A stretch of DNA of 64,000 nt from Nemertoderma westbladi (taxonomy: Eukaryota > Xenacoelomorpha > Nemertodermatida > Nemertodermatidae), in the NCBI GenBank assembly GCA_032718475.1, contig JAUCBJ010007946.1, positions 43,152-107,151 on the forward strand, read 5' to 3'. The position numbers and the translations under genes were made by a program. Positions 49,801-61,280 of this stretch are shown here, in pieces (within the stretch, counting starts at the first letter, position 1; each line of letters opens with the position of its first letter). The notes beneath the pieces were generated by a model. The model was not told where the DNA came from. It saw only the letters and a program-made list of their open reading frames with translations, and made no database searches.

Positions 49801-52800
49801 GTTCCCAAACTAAAGTTTAGTTATTATTTACGGGTTCCCAAACTAAAGGTTAGTTATTATTTACGGGTTCCCAAACTAAAGTTTGGTTATTATATTTACG
49901 GGTTCCCAAACTAAAGGTTGGTTATTATTTACGGGTTCCCAAACTAAAGTTTGGTTATTATATTTACGGGTTCCCAAACTAAAGGTTGGTTATTATTTAC
50001 GGGTTCCCAAACTATAGGTTGGTTATTATTTACGGGTTTCCAAACTAAAGGTTAGTTATTATTTACGGGTTCCCAAACTAAAGGTTAGTTATTATTTACG
50101 GGTTCCCAAACTAAAGGTTAGTTATTATTTACGGGTTCCCAAACGTTATTATTTACGGGTTCCCAAACTAAAGGTTGGTTATTATTTACGGGTTCCCAAA
50201 CTAAAGTTTGGTTATTATATTTACGGGTTCCCAAACTAAAGGTTGGTTATTATTTACGGGTTCCCAAACTAAAGTTTGGTTATTATATTTACGGGTTCCC
50301 AAACTAAAGGTTGGTTATTATTTACGGGTTCCCAAACTAAAGGTTAGTTATTATTTACGGGTTCCCAAACTAAAGGTTGGTTATTATATTTACGGGTTCC
50401 CAAACTAAAGGTTGGTTATTATTTACGGGTTCCCAAACTAAAGGTTAGTTATTATTTACGGGTTTCCAAACTAAAGGTTAGTTATTATTTACGGGTTCCC
50501 AAACTAAAGGTTAGTTATTATTTACGGGTTCCCAAACTAAAGGTTAGTTATTATTTACGGGTTCCCAAACTAAAGGTTAGTTATTATTTACGGGTTCCCA
50601 AACTAAAGGTTAGTTATTATTTACGGGTTCCCAAACTAAAGGTTAGTTATTATTTACGGGTTCCCAAACTAAAGGTTGGTTATTATTTACGGGTTCCCAA
50701 ACTAAAGGTTAGTTATTATTTACGGGTTCCCAAACTAAAGGTTAGTTATTATTTACGGGTTTCCAAACTAAAGGTTAGTTATTATTTACGGGTTCCCAAA
50801 CTAAAGGTTAGTTATTATTTACGGGTTCCCAAACTAAAGGTTAGTTATTATTTACGGGTTCCCAAACTAAAGGTTAGTTATTATTTACGGGTTCCCAAAC
50901 TAAAGGTTAGTTATTATTTACGGGTTCCCAAACTAAAGGTTAGTTATTATTTACGGATTCCCAAACTAAAGGTTAGTTATTATTTACGGGTTCCCAAACT
51001 AAAGGTTGGTTATTATTTACGGGTTCCCAAACTAAAGTTTGGTTATTATTTACGGGTTCCCAAACTAAAGGTTGGTTATTATTTACGGGTTCCCAAAACT
51101 AAAGGTTAGTTATTATTTACGGGTTCCCAAACTAAAGGTTAGTTATTATTTACGGGCTCCCAAACTAAGGGTTAGTTATTATTTACGGGTTCCCAAACTA
51201 AAGGTTGGTTATTATTTACGGGTTCCCAAACTAAAGGTTGGTTATTATATTTACGGGTTCCCAAACTAAAGTTTAGTTATTATTTACGGGTTCCCAAACT
51301 AAAGGTTAGTTATTATTTACGGGTTCCCAAACTAAAGGTTAGTTATTATTTACGGGTTCCCAAACTAAAGGTTGGTTATTATTTACGGGTTCCCAAACTA
51401 AAGTATAGTTATTATTTACGGGTTCCCAAACTAAAGTATAGTTATTATTTACGGGTTCCCAAACTAAAGGTTAGTTATTATTTACGGGTTCCCAAACTAA
51501 AGGTTAGTTATTATTTACGGGTTCCCAAACTAAAGGTTAGTTATTATTTACGGGTTCCCAAACTAAAGGTTGGTTATTATTTACGGGTTCCCAAACTAAA
51601 GGTTAGTTATTATTTACGGGTTCCCAAACTAAAGGTTAGTTATTATTTACGGGTTCCCAAACTAAAGGTTAGTTATTATTTACGGGTTCCCAAACTAAAG
51701 GTTGGTTATTATTTACGGGTTCCCAAACTAAAGTATAGTTATTATTTACGGGTTCCCAAACTAAAGTTTAGTTATTATTTACGGGTTCCCAAACTAAAGG
51801 TTAGTTATTATTTACGGGTTCCCAAACTAAAGGTTGGTTATTATTTACGGGTTCCCAAACTAAAGGTTAGTTATTATTTACGGGTTCCCAAACTAAAGGT
51901 TGGTTATTATTTACGGGTTCCCAAACTAAAGGTTAGTTATTATTTACGGGTTCCCAAACTAAAGGTTAGTTATTATTTACGGGTTCCCAAACTAAAGGTT
52001 GGTTATTATTTACGGGTTCCCAAACTAAAGGTTAGTTATTATTTACGGGTTCCCAAACTAAAGGTTGGTTATTATTTACGGGTTCCCAAACTAAAGTATA
52101 GTTATTATTTACGGGTTCCCAAACTAAAGTTTAGTTATTATTTACGGGTTCCCAAACTAAAGGTTAGTTATTATTTACGGGTTCCCAAACTAAAGGTTGG
52201 TTATTATTTACGGGTTCCCAAACTAAAGGTTAGTTATTATTTACGGGTTCCCAAACTAAAGGTTGGTTATTATTTACGGGTTCCCAAACTAAAGGTTAGT
52301 TATTATTTACGGGTTCCCAAACTAAAGGTTAGTTATTATTTACGGGTTCCCAAACTAAAGGTTGGTTATTATATTTACGGGTTCCCAAACTAAAGGTTGG
52401 TTATTATATTTACGGGTTCCCAAACTAAAGGTTGGTTATTATTTACGGGTTCCCAAACTAAAGGTTAGTTATTATTTACGGGTTCCCAAACTAAAGGTTG
52501 GTTATTATTTACGGGTTCCCAAACTAAAGGTTGGTTATTATTTACGGGTTCCCAAACTAAAGGTTAGTTATTATTTACGGGTTCCCAAACTAAAGGTTAG
52601 TTATTATTTACGGGTTCCCAAACTAAAGTTTGGTTATTATTTACGGGTTCCCAAACTAAAGGTTGGTTATTATTTACGGGTTCCCAAACTAAAGTTTGGT
52701 TATTATTTACGGGTTCCCAAACTAAAGGTTAGTTATTATTTACGGGTTCCCAAACTAAAGGTTAGTTATTATTTACGGGTTCCCAAACTAAAGGTTAGTT

Positions 52801-54187
52801 ATTATTTACGGGTTCCCAAACTAAAGGTTGGTTATTATTTACGGGTTCCCAAACTAAAGGTTGGTTATTATTTACGGGTTCCCAAACTAAAGGTTAGTTA
52901 TTATTTACGGGTTCCCAAACTAAAGGTTAGTTATTATTTACGGGTTCCCAAACTAAAGGTTAGTTATTATATTTACGGGTTCCCAAACTAAAGGTTGGTT
53001 ATTATATTTACGGGTTCCCAAACTAAAGGTTGGTTATTATTTACGGGTTCCCAAACTAAAGGTTGGTTATTATTTACGGGTTCCCAAACTATAGGTTGGT
53101 TATTATTTACGGGTTCCCAAACTAAAGGTTGGTTATTATTTACGGGTTCCCAAGTTTGGTTATTATTTACGGGTTCCCAAACTAAAGGTTACTTATTATT
53201 TACGGGTTCCCAAACTAAAGGTTGGTTATTATTTACGGGTTCCCAAACTAAAGGTTGGTTATTATTTACGGGTTCCCAAACTAAAGGTTGGTTATTATTT
53301 ACGGGTTCCCAAACTAAAGGTTAGTTATTATTTACGGGTTCCCAAACTAAAGGTTAGTTATTATTTACGGGTTCCCAAACTAAAGGTTAGTTATTATATT
53401 TACGGGTTCCCAAACTAAAGGTTGGTTATTATATTTACGGGTTCCCAAACTAAAGGTTGGTTATTATTTACGGGTTCCCAAACTAAAGGTTGGTTATTAT
53501 ATTTACGGGTTCCCAAACTAAAGGTTGGTTATTATTTACGGGTTCCCAAACTAAAGGTTGGGTATTATTTACGGGTTCCCAAACTATAGGTTGGTTATTA
53601 TTTACGGGTTCCCAAACTAAAGGTTAGTTATTATTTACGGGTTCCCAAACTAAAGGTTGGTTATTATTTACGGGTTCCCAAACTAAAGGTTGGTTATTAT
53701 TTACGGGTTCCCAAACTAAAGGTTAGTTATTATTTACGGGTTCCCAAACTAAAGGTTAGTTATTATATTTACGGGTTCCCAAACTAAAGGTTGGTTATTA
53801 TATTTACGGGTTCCCAAACTAAAGGTTAGTTATTATTTACGGGTTCCCAAACTAAAGGTTAGTTATTATTTACGGGTTCCCAAACTAAAGGTTGGTTATT
53901 ATTTACGGGTTCCCAAACTATAGGTTGGTTATTATTTACGGGTTCCCAAACTAAAGGTTAGTTATTATTTACGGGTTCCCAAACTAAAGTTTGGTTATTA
54001 TTTACGGGTTCCCAAACTAAAGGTTAGTTATTATTTACGGGTTCCCAAACTAAAGGTTAGTTATTATATTTACGGGTTCCCAAACTAAAGTTTGGTTATT
54101 ATTTACGGGTTCCCAAACTAAAGTTTGGTTATTATTTACGGGTTCCCAAACTAAAGTTTGGTTATTATTTACGGGTTCCCAAACTAA

Positions 54188-57100
54188 AAGGTGTGGTTCA
54201 AACTGGTAACTCCTCAAGTGTAGGTGTATGTGTGAAGGAACTCCTACAGGTGGGGATCTAACTGGAAAACTCCTCAAGTGTAGGTGTATGTGTGAAGGAA
54301 CTCCTACAGGTGGGGTTCAAACTGGTAACTCCTCAAGTGTAGGTGTATGTGTGAAGGAACACCTACAGGTTGGGATCTAACTGGAAAACTCCTCAAGTGT
54401 AGGTGTATGTGTGAAGGAACAGCTACAGGTGGGGTTCAAACTGGTAACTCCTCAAGTGTAGGTGTATGTGTGAAGGAACTCTTACAGGTGGGGATCTAAC
54501 TGGTAACTCCACAAGTGTAGGTGTATGTGTGAAGGAACTCTTACAGGTGGGGATCTAACTGGTAACTCCTCAAGTGTAGGTGTATGTGTGAAGGAACTCC
54601 TACAGGTGGGGATCTAACTGGTAACTCCTCAAGTGTAGGTGTATGTGTGAAGGAACTCCTACAGGTGGGGATCAAACTGGTAACTCCTCAAGTGTATGTG
54701 TATGTGTGAAGGAACACCTACAGGTGGGGTTCAAACTGGTAACTCCTCAAGTGTATGTGTATGTGTGAAGGAACTCTTACAGGTGGGGATCTAACTGGTA
54801 ACTCCTCAAGTGTAGGTGTATGTGTGAAGGAACTCTTACAGGTGGGGATCTAACTGGTAACTCCTCAAGTGTAGGTGTATGTGTGAAGGAACTCTTACAG
54901 GTGGGGATCTAACTGGTAACTCCTCAAGTGTAGGTGTATGTGTGAAGGAACTCTTACAGGTGGGGATCTAACTGGTAACTCCTCAAGTGTAGGTGTATGT
55001 GTGAAGGAACTCCTACAGGTGGGGATCTAACTGGTAACTCCTCAAGTGTAGGTGTATGTGTGAAGGAACTCCTACAGGTGGGGATCAAACTGGTAACTCC
55101 TCAAGTGTATGTGTATGTGTGAAGGAACACCTACAGGTGGGGTTCAAACTGGTAACTCCTCAAGTGTATGTGTATGTGTGAAGGAACACCTACAGGTGGG
55201 GTTCAAACTGGTAACTCCTCAAGTGTATGTGTATGTGTGAAGGAACTCTTACAGGTGGGGATCTAACTGGTAACTCCTCAAGTGTAGGTGTATGTGTGAA
55301 GGAACTCTTACAGGTGGGGATCTAACTGGTAACTCCACAAGTGTAGGTGTATGTGTGAAGGAACTCTTACAGGTGGGGATCTAACTGGTAACTCCTCAAG
55401 TGTAGGTGTATGTGTGAAGGAACTCCTACAGGTGGGGATCTAACTGGTAACTCCTCAAGTGTAGGTGTATGTGTGAAGGAACTCCTACAGGTGGGGATCA
55501 AACTGGTAACTCCTCAAGTGTATGTGTATGTGTGAAGGAACACCTACAGGTGGGGTTCAAACTGGTAACTCCTCAAGTGTAGGTGTATGTGTGAAGGAAC
55601 ACCTACAGGTGGGGTTCAAACTGGTAACTCCTCAAGTGTAGGTGTATGTGTGAAGGAACTCCTACAGGTGGGGATCTAACTGGTAACTCCACAAGTGTAG
55701 GTTTATGTGTGAAGGAACTCCTACAGGTGGGGTTCAAACTGGTAACTCCTCAAGTGTAGGTATATGTGTGAAGGAACTCCTACAGGTGGGGATCTAACTG
55801 GAAACTCCTCAAGTGTAGGTTTATGTGTGAAGGAACACCTACTGGTGGGATCAAACTGGTAACTCCTCAAGTGTAGGTGTATGTGTGAAGGAAGGAACAC
55901 CTACAGGTGGGTATCAAACTGGTAACTCCTCAAGTGTAGGTGTATGTGTGAAGGAACTCCTACAGGTGGGGATCTAACTGGTAACTCCTCAAGTGTAGGT
56001 GTATGTGTGAAGGAACTCCTACAGGTGGGGATCTAACTGGTAACTCCTCAAGTGTAGGTGTATGTGTGAAGGAATTCCTACAGGTGGGGATCTAACTGGT
56101 AACTCCTCAAGTGTATGTGTATGTGTGAAGGAACACCTACAGATGGGGTTCAAACTGGTAACTCCTCAAGTGTAGGTGTATGTGTGAAGGAACACCTACA
56201 GGTGGGGTTCAAACTGGTAACTCCTCAAGTGTAGGTGTATGTGTGAAGGAACACCTACATGTGGGGTTCAAACTGGTAACTCCTCAAGTGTAGGTGTATG
56301 TGTGAAGGAACTCCTACAGGTGGGGATCTAACTGGTAACTCCACAAGTGTAGGTGTATGAGTGAAGGAACTCCTACAGGTGGGGATCTAACTGGTAACTC
56401 CACAAGTGTAGGTGTATGTGTGAAGGAACTCCTACAGGTGGGGTTCAAACTGGTAACTCCTCACGTGTAGGTGTATGTGTGAAGGAACACCTACAGGTGG
56501 GGTTCAAACTGGTAACTCCTCAAGTGTAGGTGTATGTGTGAAGGAACTCCTACAGGTGGGGATCTAACTGGTAACTCTTCAAGTGTAGGTGTATGTGTGA
56601 AGGAACACCTACAGGTGGGGTTCAAACTGGTAACTCCTCAAGTGTGGGTGTATTTGTGAAGGAACACCTACAGGTTGGATCAAACTGGTAACTCCTCAAG
56701 TGTAGGTGTATGTGTGAAGGAACTCCTACAGGTGGGGATCTAACTGGTAACTCCTCAAGTGTAGGTGTATGTGTGAAGGAACTCCTACAGGTGGGGATCT
56801 AATTGGTAACTCCACAAGTGTAGGTGTATGTGTGAAGGAACTCCTACAGGTGGGTATCTAACTGGTACCTCCACAAGTGTAGGTGTATGTGTGAAGGAAC
56901 ACCTACAGGTGGGGTTCAAACTGGTAACTCCTCAGTGTAGGTGCATGTGTGAAGGAACTCCTACAGGTGGGGATCTAACTGGTAACTCCACAAGTGTAGG
57001 TGTATGTGTGAAGGAACTCCTACAGGTGGGTATCTAACTGGTACCTCCACAAGTGTAGGTGTATGTGTGAAGGAACTCCTACAGGTGGGTATCTAACTGG

Positions 57101-59418
57101 TAACTCCACAAGTGTAGGTGTATGTGTGAAGGAACTCCTACAGGTGGGGATCTAACTGGTAACTCCTCAAGTGTAGGTGTATGTGTGAAGGAACTCCTAC
57201 AGGTGGGGATCAAACTGGTAACTCCTCAAGTGTAGGTGTATGTGTGAAGGAACTCCTACAGGTGGGGATCTAACTGGTAACTCCACAAGTGTAGGTGTAT
57301 GTGTGAAGGAACTCCTACAGGTGGGGATCTAACTGGTAACTCCTCAAGTGTAGGTGTATGTGTGAAGGAACTCCTACAGGTGGGGATCAAACTGGTAACA
57401 CCTCAAGTGTAGGTGTATGTGTGAAGGAAGGAACATACAGGTGGGGATCTAACTGGTAACTCCTCAAGTGTAGGTGTATGTGTGAAGGAACTCCTACAGG
57501 TGGGGTTCAAACTGGTAACTCCTCAAGTGTAGGTGTATGTGTGAAGGAACTCCTACAGGTGGGGATCTAACTGGTAACTCCTCAAGTGTAGGTGTATGTG
57601 TGAAGGAACTCCTACAGGTGGGCCGGACTCCCTCAACTGGCTAACTCCCACAAGTGTAGGTGTATGTGTGAAGGAACACCTACAGGTGGGGATCTAACTG
57701 GTAACTCCTCAAGTGTAGGTGTATGTGTGAAGGAACTCCTACAGGTGGGGTTCAAACTGGTAACTCCTCAAGTGTAGGTGTATGTGTGAAGGAACTCCTA
57801 CAGGTGGGGATCTAACTGGTAACTCCTCAAGTGTAGGTGTATGTGTGAAGGAACTCCTACAGGTGGGGATCTAACTGGTAACTCCTCAAGTGTAGGTGTA
57901 TGTGTGAAGGAACAGCTACAGGTGGGGTTCAAACTGGTAACACCTCAAGTGTAGGTGTATGTGTGAAGGAACCCCTACAGGTGGGGATCAAACTGGTAAC
58001 TCCTCAAGTGTAGGTGTATGTGTGAAGGAACTCCTACAGGTGGGGATCAAACTGGTAACTCCTCAAGTGTAGGTGTATGTGTGAAGGAACTCCTACAGGT
58101 GGGGTTCAAACTGGTAACTCCTCAAGTGTAGGTGTATGTGTGAAGGAACCCCTACAGGTGGGGATCAAACTGGTAACTCCTCAAGTGTAGGTGTATGTGT
58201 GAAGGAACTCCTACAGGTGGGGATCTAACTGGTAACTCCTCAAGTGTAGGTGTATGTGTGAAGGAACTCCTACAGGTGGGGATCTAACTGGTAACTCCTC
58301 AAGTGTAGGTGTATGTGTGAAGGAACCCCTACAGGTGGGGATCAAACTGGTAACTCCTCAAGTGTAGGTGTATGTGTGAAGGAACTCCTACAGGTGGGGA
58401 TCTAACTGGTAACTCCTCAAGTGTAGGTGTATGTGTGAAGGAACTCCTACAGGTGGGGATCTAACTGGTAACTCCTCAAGTGTAGGTGTATGTGTGAAGG
58501 AACACCTACAGGTGGGGATCAAACTGGTAACTCCTCAAGTGTAGGTGTATGTGTGAAGGAACTCCTACAGGTGGGGTTCAAACTGGTAACTCCACAAGTG
58601 TGGGTGTATGTGTGAAGGAACAGCTACAGGTGGGGATCAAACTGGTAACTCCTCAAGTGTAGGTGTATGTGTGAAGGAAGGAACAACAGGTGGGGATCTA
58701 ACTGGTAACTCCACAAGTGTACGTGTATGTGTGAAGGAAGGAACTCCTACAGGTGGGGATCTAACTGGTAACTCCTTCAAGTGTAGGTGTACGTGTGAAG
58801 GAACTCCTACAGGTGGGGATCTAACTGGTAACTCCTCAAGTGTAGGTGTATGTGTGAAGGAACTCCTACAGGTGGGGATCAAACTGGTAACTCCTCACGT
58901 GTAGGTGTATGTGTGAAGGAACACCTACAGGTGGGGATCTAACTGGTAACTCCACAAGTGTAGGTGTATGTGTGAAGGAACTCCTACAGGTGGGGATCTA
59001 ACTGGTAACTCCACAAGTGTAGGTGTATGTGTGAAGGAACACCTACAGGTGGGGTTCAAACTGGTAACTCCTCAAGTGTGGGTGTATGTGTGAAGGAACA
59101 CCTACAGGTGGGGATCAAACTGGTAACTCCTCAAGTGTAGGTGTATGTGTGAAGGAACTCCTACAGGTGGGGATCTAACTGGTAACTCCTCAAGTGTAGG
59201 TGTATGTGTGAAGGAAGCACCTACAGGTGGGGATCTAACTGGTAACTCCACAAGTGTAGGTGTATGTGTGAAGGAACTCCTACAGGTGGGGATCTAACTG
59301 GTAACTCCTCAAGTGTAGGTGTATGTGTGAAGGAAGGAACACCTACAGGTGGGGTTCTAACTGGTAACTCCTCAAGTGTAGGTGTATGTGTGAAGGAACT
59401 CCTACAGGTGGGGATCCA
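54188..59418 (+). repeat. 59-bp minisatellite (about 88 copies)
   Basis: The unit runs AACTCCTCAAGTGTAGGTG, TATGTGTGAAGGAACTCCTA, CAGGTGGGGATCTAACTGGT. It directly abuts the 33-bp array at 54187. Common variants are TTCAAACTGG or ATCAAACTGG for ATCTAACTGG, AACACC for AACTCC, and GGAAGGAAC with 4 extra bases. Each unit holds two AG|GT steps (TAG|GTGTAT and CAG|GTGGGG). It is not related to either neighbouring exon. Short open frames in it on both strands are not genes. Confidence 0.96.
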
Positions 59419-60076
59419 ACGGCAATTAAACCGTTTCTAATCTTCAAAAAGATCTAAAGAAAATCTTCTAATCTTTTTCAAAATATGTTAGGCCTACTTT
59501 ACTACTTGTCGCTTCTTTCATTAATTTATTTTTATTTATATATATATATTATATTATATATTTTATTTTAATTTATAATAATTTTAATTTAATTTATAAT
59601 AATAATAATTTATTAATTTAATTAATTAATTTTCTGGAAGCTAAATTCCCTCTCCTCTCCGTCGCACTATTGAAACCAGTCGCTATTTTAATGTTGTCCA
59701 ACATTATTGTGCAATTATATTCCTTTTGTCTTTTTCATCTGGCCTATTACAGTATTATGTTAATACTAATTTAGTTTAATAAAAGTATCCCTTATCCTTC
59801 TTAAATTTAAAATCTAGCTGGCGCAAGGCAATTCAGTTTTCAAGTACTATTCAATTTTCAAGTTATACTTATGATTATTTATATTTATTTATACCCGTAC
59901 TGTATTTGCTGTTTCTATAATTTGAACTGTGTTACCGGTATTACTTTGTTATAGAATCTGTGTCAATTTCATTAATTTGAATGTCAAATTAAACGTACCA
60001 ACTAATTTAAAAGTTAAATTAAATCTATAATAATTTTTCTCATCGATCCATATGAATTGTACAAATTGTATTTCAG
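59419..60076 (+). other. 3' end of the exon 12-13 intron
   Basis: About 660 bp of unique AT-rich sequence with a strong A/T low-complexity block at about 59520-59632 and one TAGGCCTA palindrome at 59489. It ends in TGTATTTCAG before exon 13. It is nearly the only non-array sequence in this 42.8-kb intron apart from the 21.9-kb insertion. Confidence 0.7.
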
Positions 60077-60237
60077 GCTGTGTTTGATTGCGTTGTTGAA
60101 GCTGTTAGAAATGTTTCCAATATATTGGTTGTCTACTTACTATTTCATTTTATATTTTCCGTGATCGGCGTTCAACTTTTCCAAGGAAAATTCTTCTATT
60201 GCACAGATTCAACACAATTAACAAAGGAGACTTGCCA
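60077..60237 (+). CDS. Cav2: Cav2 alpha-1, exon 13 (domain III S4-S5 linker and S5)
   Basis: Starts in phase 0 with [20 protein letters not shown], then [20 protein letters not shown] and [13 protein letters not shown]. It joins exon 12's RVPKLK to give the conserved RVPKLKAVFDCVV, which confirms that the first donor at 17283, and none of its copies, is the ancestral one. S5 and the start of the turret with its cysteines are present. Ends two bases into a codon at TGCCA|GTAAGT. Confidence 0.95.
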
Positions 60238-60562
60238 GTAAGTTCAATTAAATTTGCAGCGTTTTTTATTGATTCCATCATAATAATTTAAGCATTAAAT
60301 CATACAATTAATCTTATTAACCTTGTTTACTACGACAAGTAGTTTTATATACACAATTTTAAACAAATTAATTTATTTTATTAATAATCAAGATGTAACG
60401 TTTATAATAATAAAGTTAATAATTTAAGTCAAATTCGAAACGATTGTAATTATTATCACATTGGTTGTATAATTTTGAGACCACGGTGTATTAAGAGAGA
60501 AAGTTATTTTGCAATTATATTATTAGTATCTGTTGATAAGATTTCTCCGATTATATTTCTAG
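60238..60562 (+). other. Intron between exons 13 and 14
   Basis: 325 bp, AT-rich, ordinary GTAAGT…TTTCTAG boundaries. I see nothing in it. Confidence 0.6.
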
Positions 60563-60700
60563 AGGCGAGTTTATAACGATGGTTGACGGTGAATACCAAA
60601 GTGTTGATCGGGAATGGGAGAAGTGGAATTTCCATTTCGACAACACAGCGGAATCAATGTTAACCTTGTTTACAGTCACTACAGGGGAGGGATGGCCAGA
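60563..60700 (+). CDS. Cav2: Cav2 alpha-1, exon 14 (domain III turret and pore)
   Basis: Completes a glutamine and reads GEFITMVDGEYQSVDREWEK, then WNFHFDNTAESMLTLFTVTT and GEGWP with a split glutamate. This is the domain III P loop; GEGW carries the selectivity-filter glutamate. The exon ends at CCAGA|GTTAGT; exon 15 then gives WPEILQHS, as expected for Cav2. The acceptor is TTTCTAG, and the second AG (AGAG) would break the frame. Confidence 0.93.
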
Positions 60701-61081
60701 GTTAGTACAGAAGATAATTTATATCACACGAGTTTATAAAGTTACACATTTTAACACGAAACGGGGTATAAACCCGATGAAAGGGTATAACTCTCCATTT
60801 TACAATTCTGTGTTTTGAAAAATATAACAAGTCCACTTTAATTCTGAAATGGGCTTAGTTGATGAGTCCTACGTCAGGAACGCTACGCCTCTACCGGCGT
60901 AACTTGGGCTTCTTAAACAAGAAGCCCAAATTATTATCATATATATTATCATATTTTTAACATATTGGAGAAATTCTACAGCCTTATGAAAATAACTAAT
61001 TTCTTTAATTGTTCATTTACATACTTTGTATTGTTGAAATACTTCTGCAGTACTAACTCTAACATATTTTTTTTATTACAG
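60701..61081 (+). other. Intron between exons 14 and 15
   Basis: 381 bp. It contains the hammerhead-like and hairpin segment at 60851-60929; the rest is AT-rich without recognisable features. Confidence 0.6.
60851..60929 (+). other. Degenerate hammerhead-ribozyme-like segment with perfect hairpin
   Basis: TTGATGAGTCC, loop, then GGA resembles the CUGAUGA core plus stem II of a hammerhead ribozyme (60859-60879). A stem III-like ACGCC…GGCGT (60885-60900) follows, with a potential GUA site. The expected CGAAA after stem II is replaced by ACGCT, and stem I pairs poorly, so it should be inactive. Next comes a perfect 11-bp hairpin, TTGGGCTTCTT / AAGAAGCCCAA with AAAC loop (60904-60929). Hammerhead-bearing retroelements are known in many animals; this could be such a fossil. 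Confidence 0.35.
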
Positions 61082-61280
61082 AATTCTGCAGCACAGTATT
61101 GATGCGACGAACGTGAATGAAGGCCCCATACCTTACTATTCTGTGCAGCACTCACTGTTCTATATCGTGTTCTTCGTTGTCTTTCCTTTCTTCTTTGTAA
61201 ACATATTCGTTGCTCTGATAATATTAACATTTCAAGAGGAAGGAGAAATAGATCTCGTTGGTGATTTTGATAAAAATGTG
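61082..61280 (+). CDS. Cav2: Cav2 alpha-1, exon 15 (domain III pore exit and S6)
   Basis: Reads [20 protein letters not shown], then [20 protein letters not shown] (S6) and [20 protein letters not shown], ending DFDKNV. S6 and the start of the III-IV linker match Cav2 ([30 protein letters not shown]). It ends in phase 0 at GTG|GTATGT. The frame continues to 61343 in the intron, but homology ends at the donor. Confidence 0.94.

Larger units (their letters stand above)
17265..54187 (+). repeat. 33-bp minisatellite that duplicates the end of exon 12 and its splice donor (about 37 kb)
   Basis: The unit is exonic CGGGTTCCCAAACTAAAG followed by intronic GTTGGTTATTATTTA. The first copy is the real exon-intron boundary. 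By length, minus the insertion at 21873-22654, there are roughly 1,090 units. In the exon frame the unit is 11 codons, RVPKLK plus VGYYL or VSYYL. Variants are GTTAGT, GTTTGG, GTATAG and GTGGGT at the donor, a 35-bp unit with TTATATTTA, ACTATAGG from about 27 kb on, 24-bp units lacking TAAAGGTTA from about 30 kb on, and CCAGAAC near 48.2-49.5 kb. All open frames on either strand here are products of the repeat. Confidence 0.97.

Noticed and set aside
17265-54187. Telomeric or centromeric sequence
   Set aside because: The unit is derived from exon 12 of the channel gene, and the gene continues on both sides in the same orientation, so this is an intronic array.
54050-58904. Short frames of the CVKELLQVG or VGVPSHIH type in the 59-bp array
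   Set aside because: They appear on both strands and are limited to a few units. They depend only on the repeat sequence.
15000-59418. CRISPR-like arrays
   Set aside because: The units are contiguous tandem repeats without unique spacers, in an intron of an animal gene.
17265-59418. Pure assembly artefact
   Set aside because: Ordered variants, higher-order repeats, a mobile element insertion and correct flanking exons argue for real sequence, although the exact copy number may be wrong.
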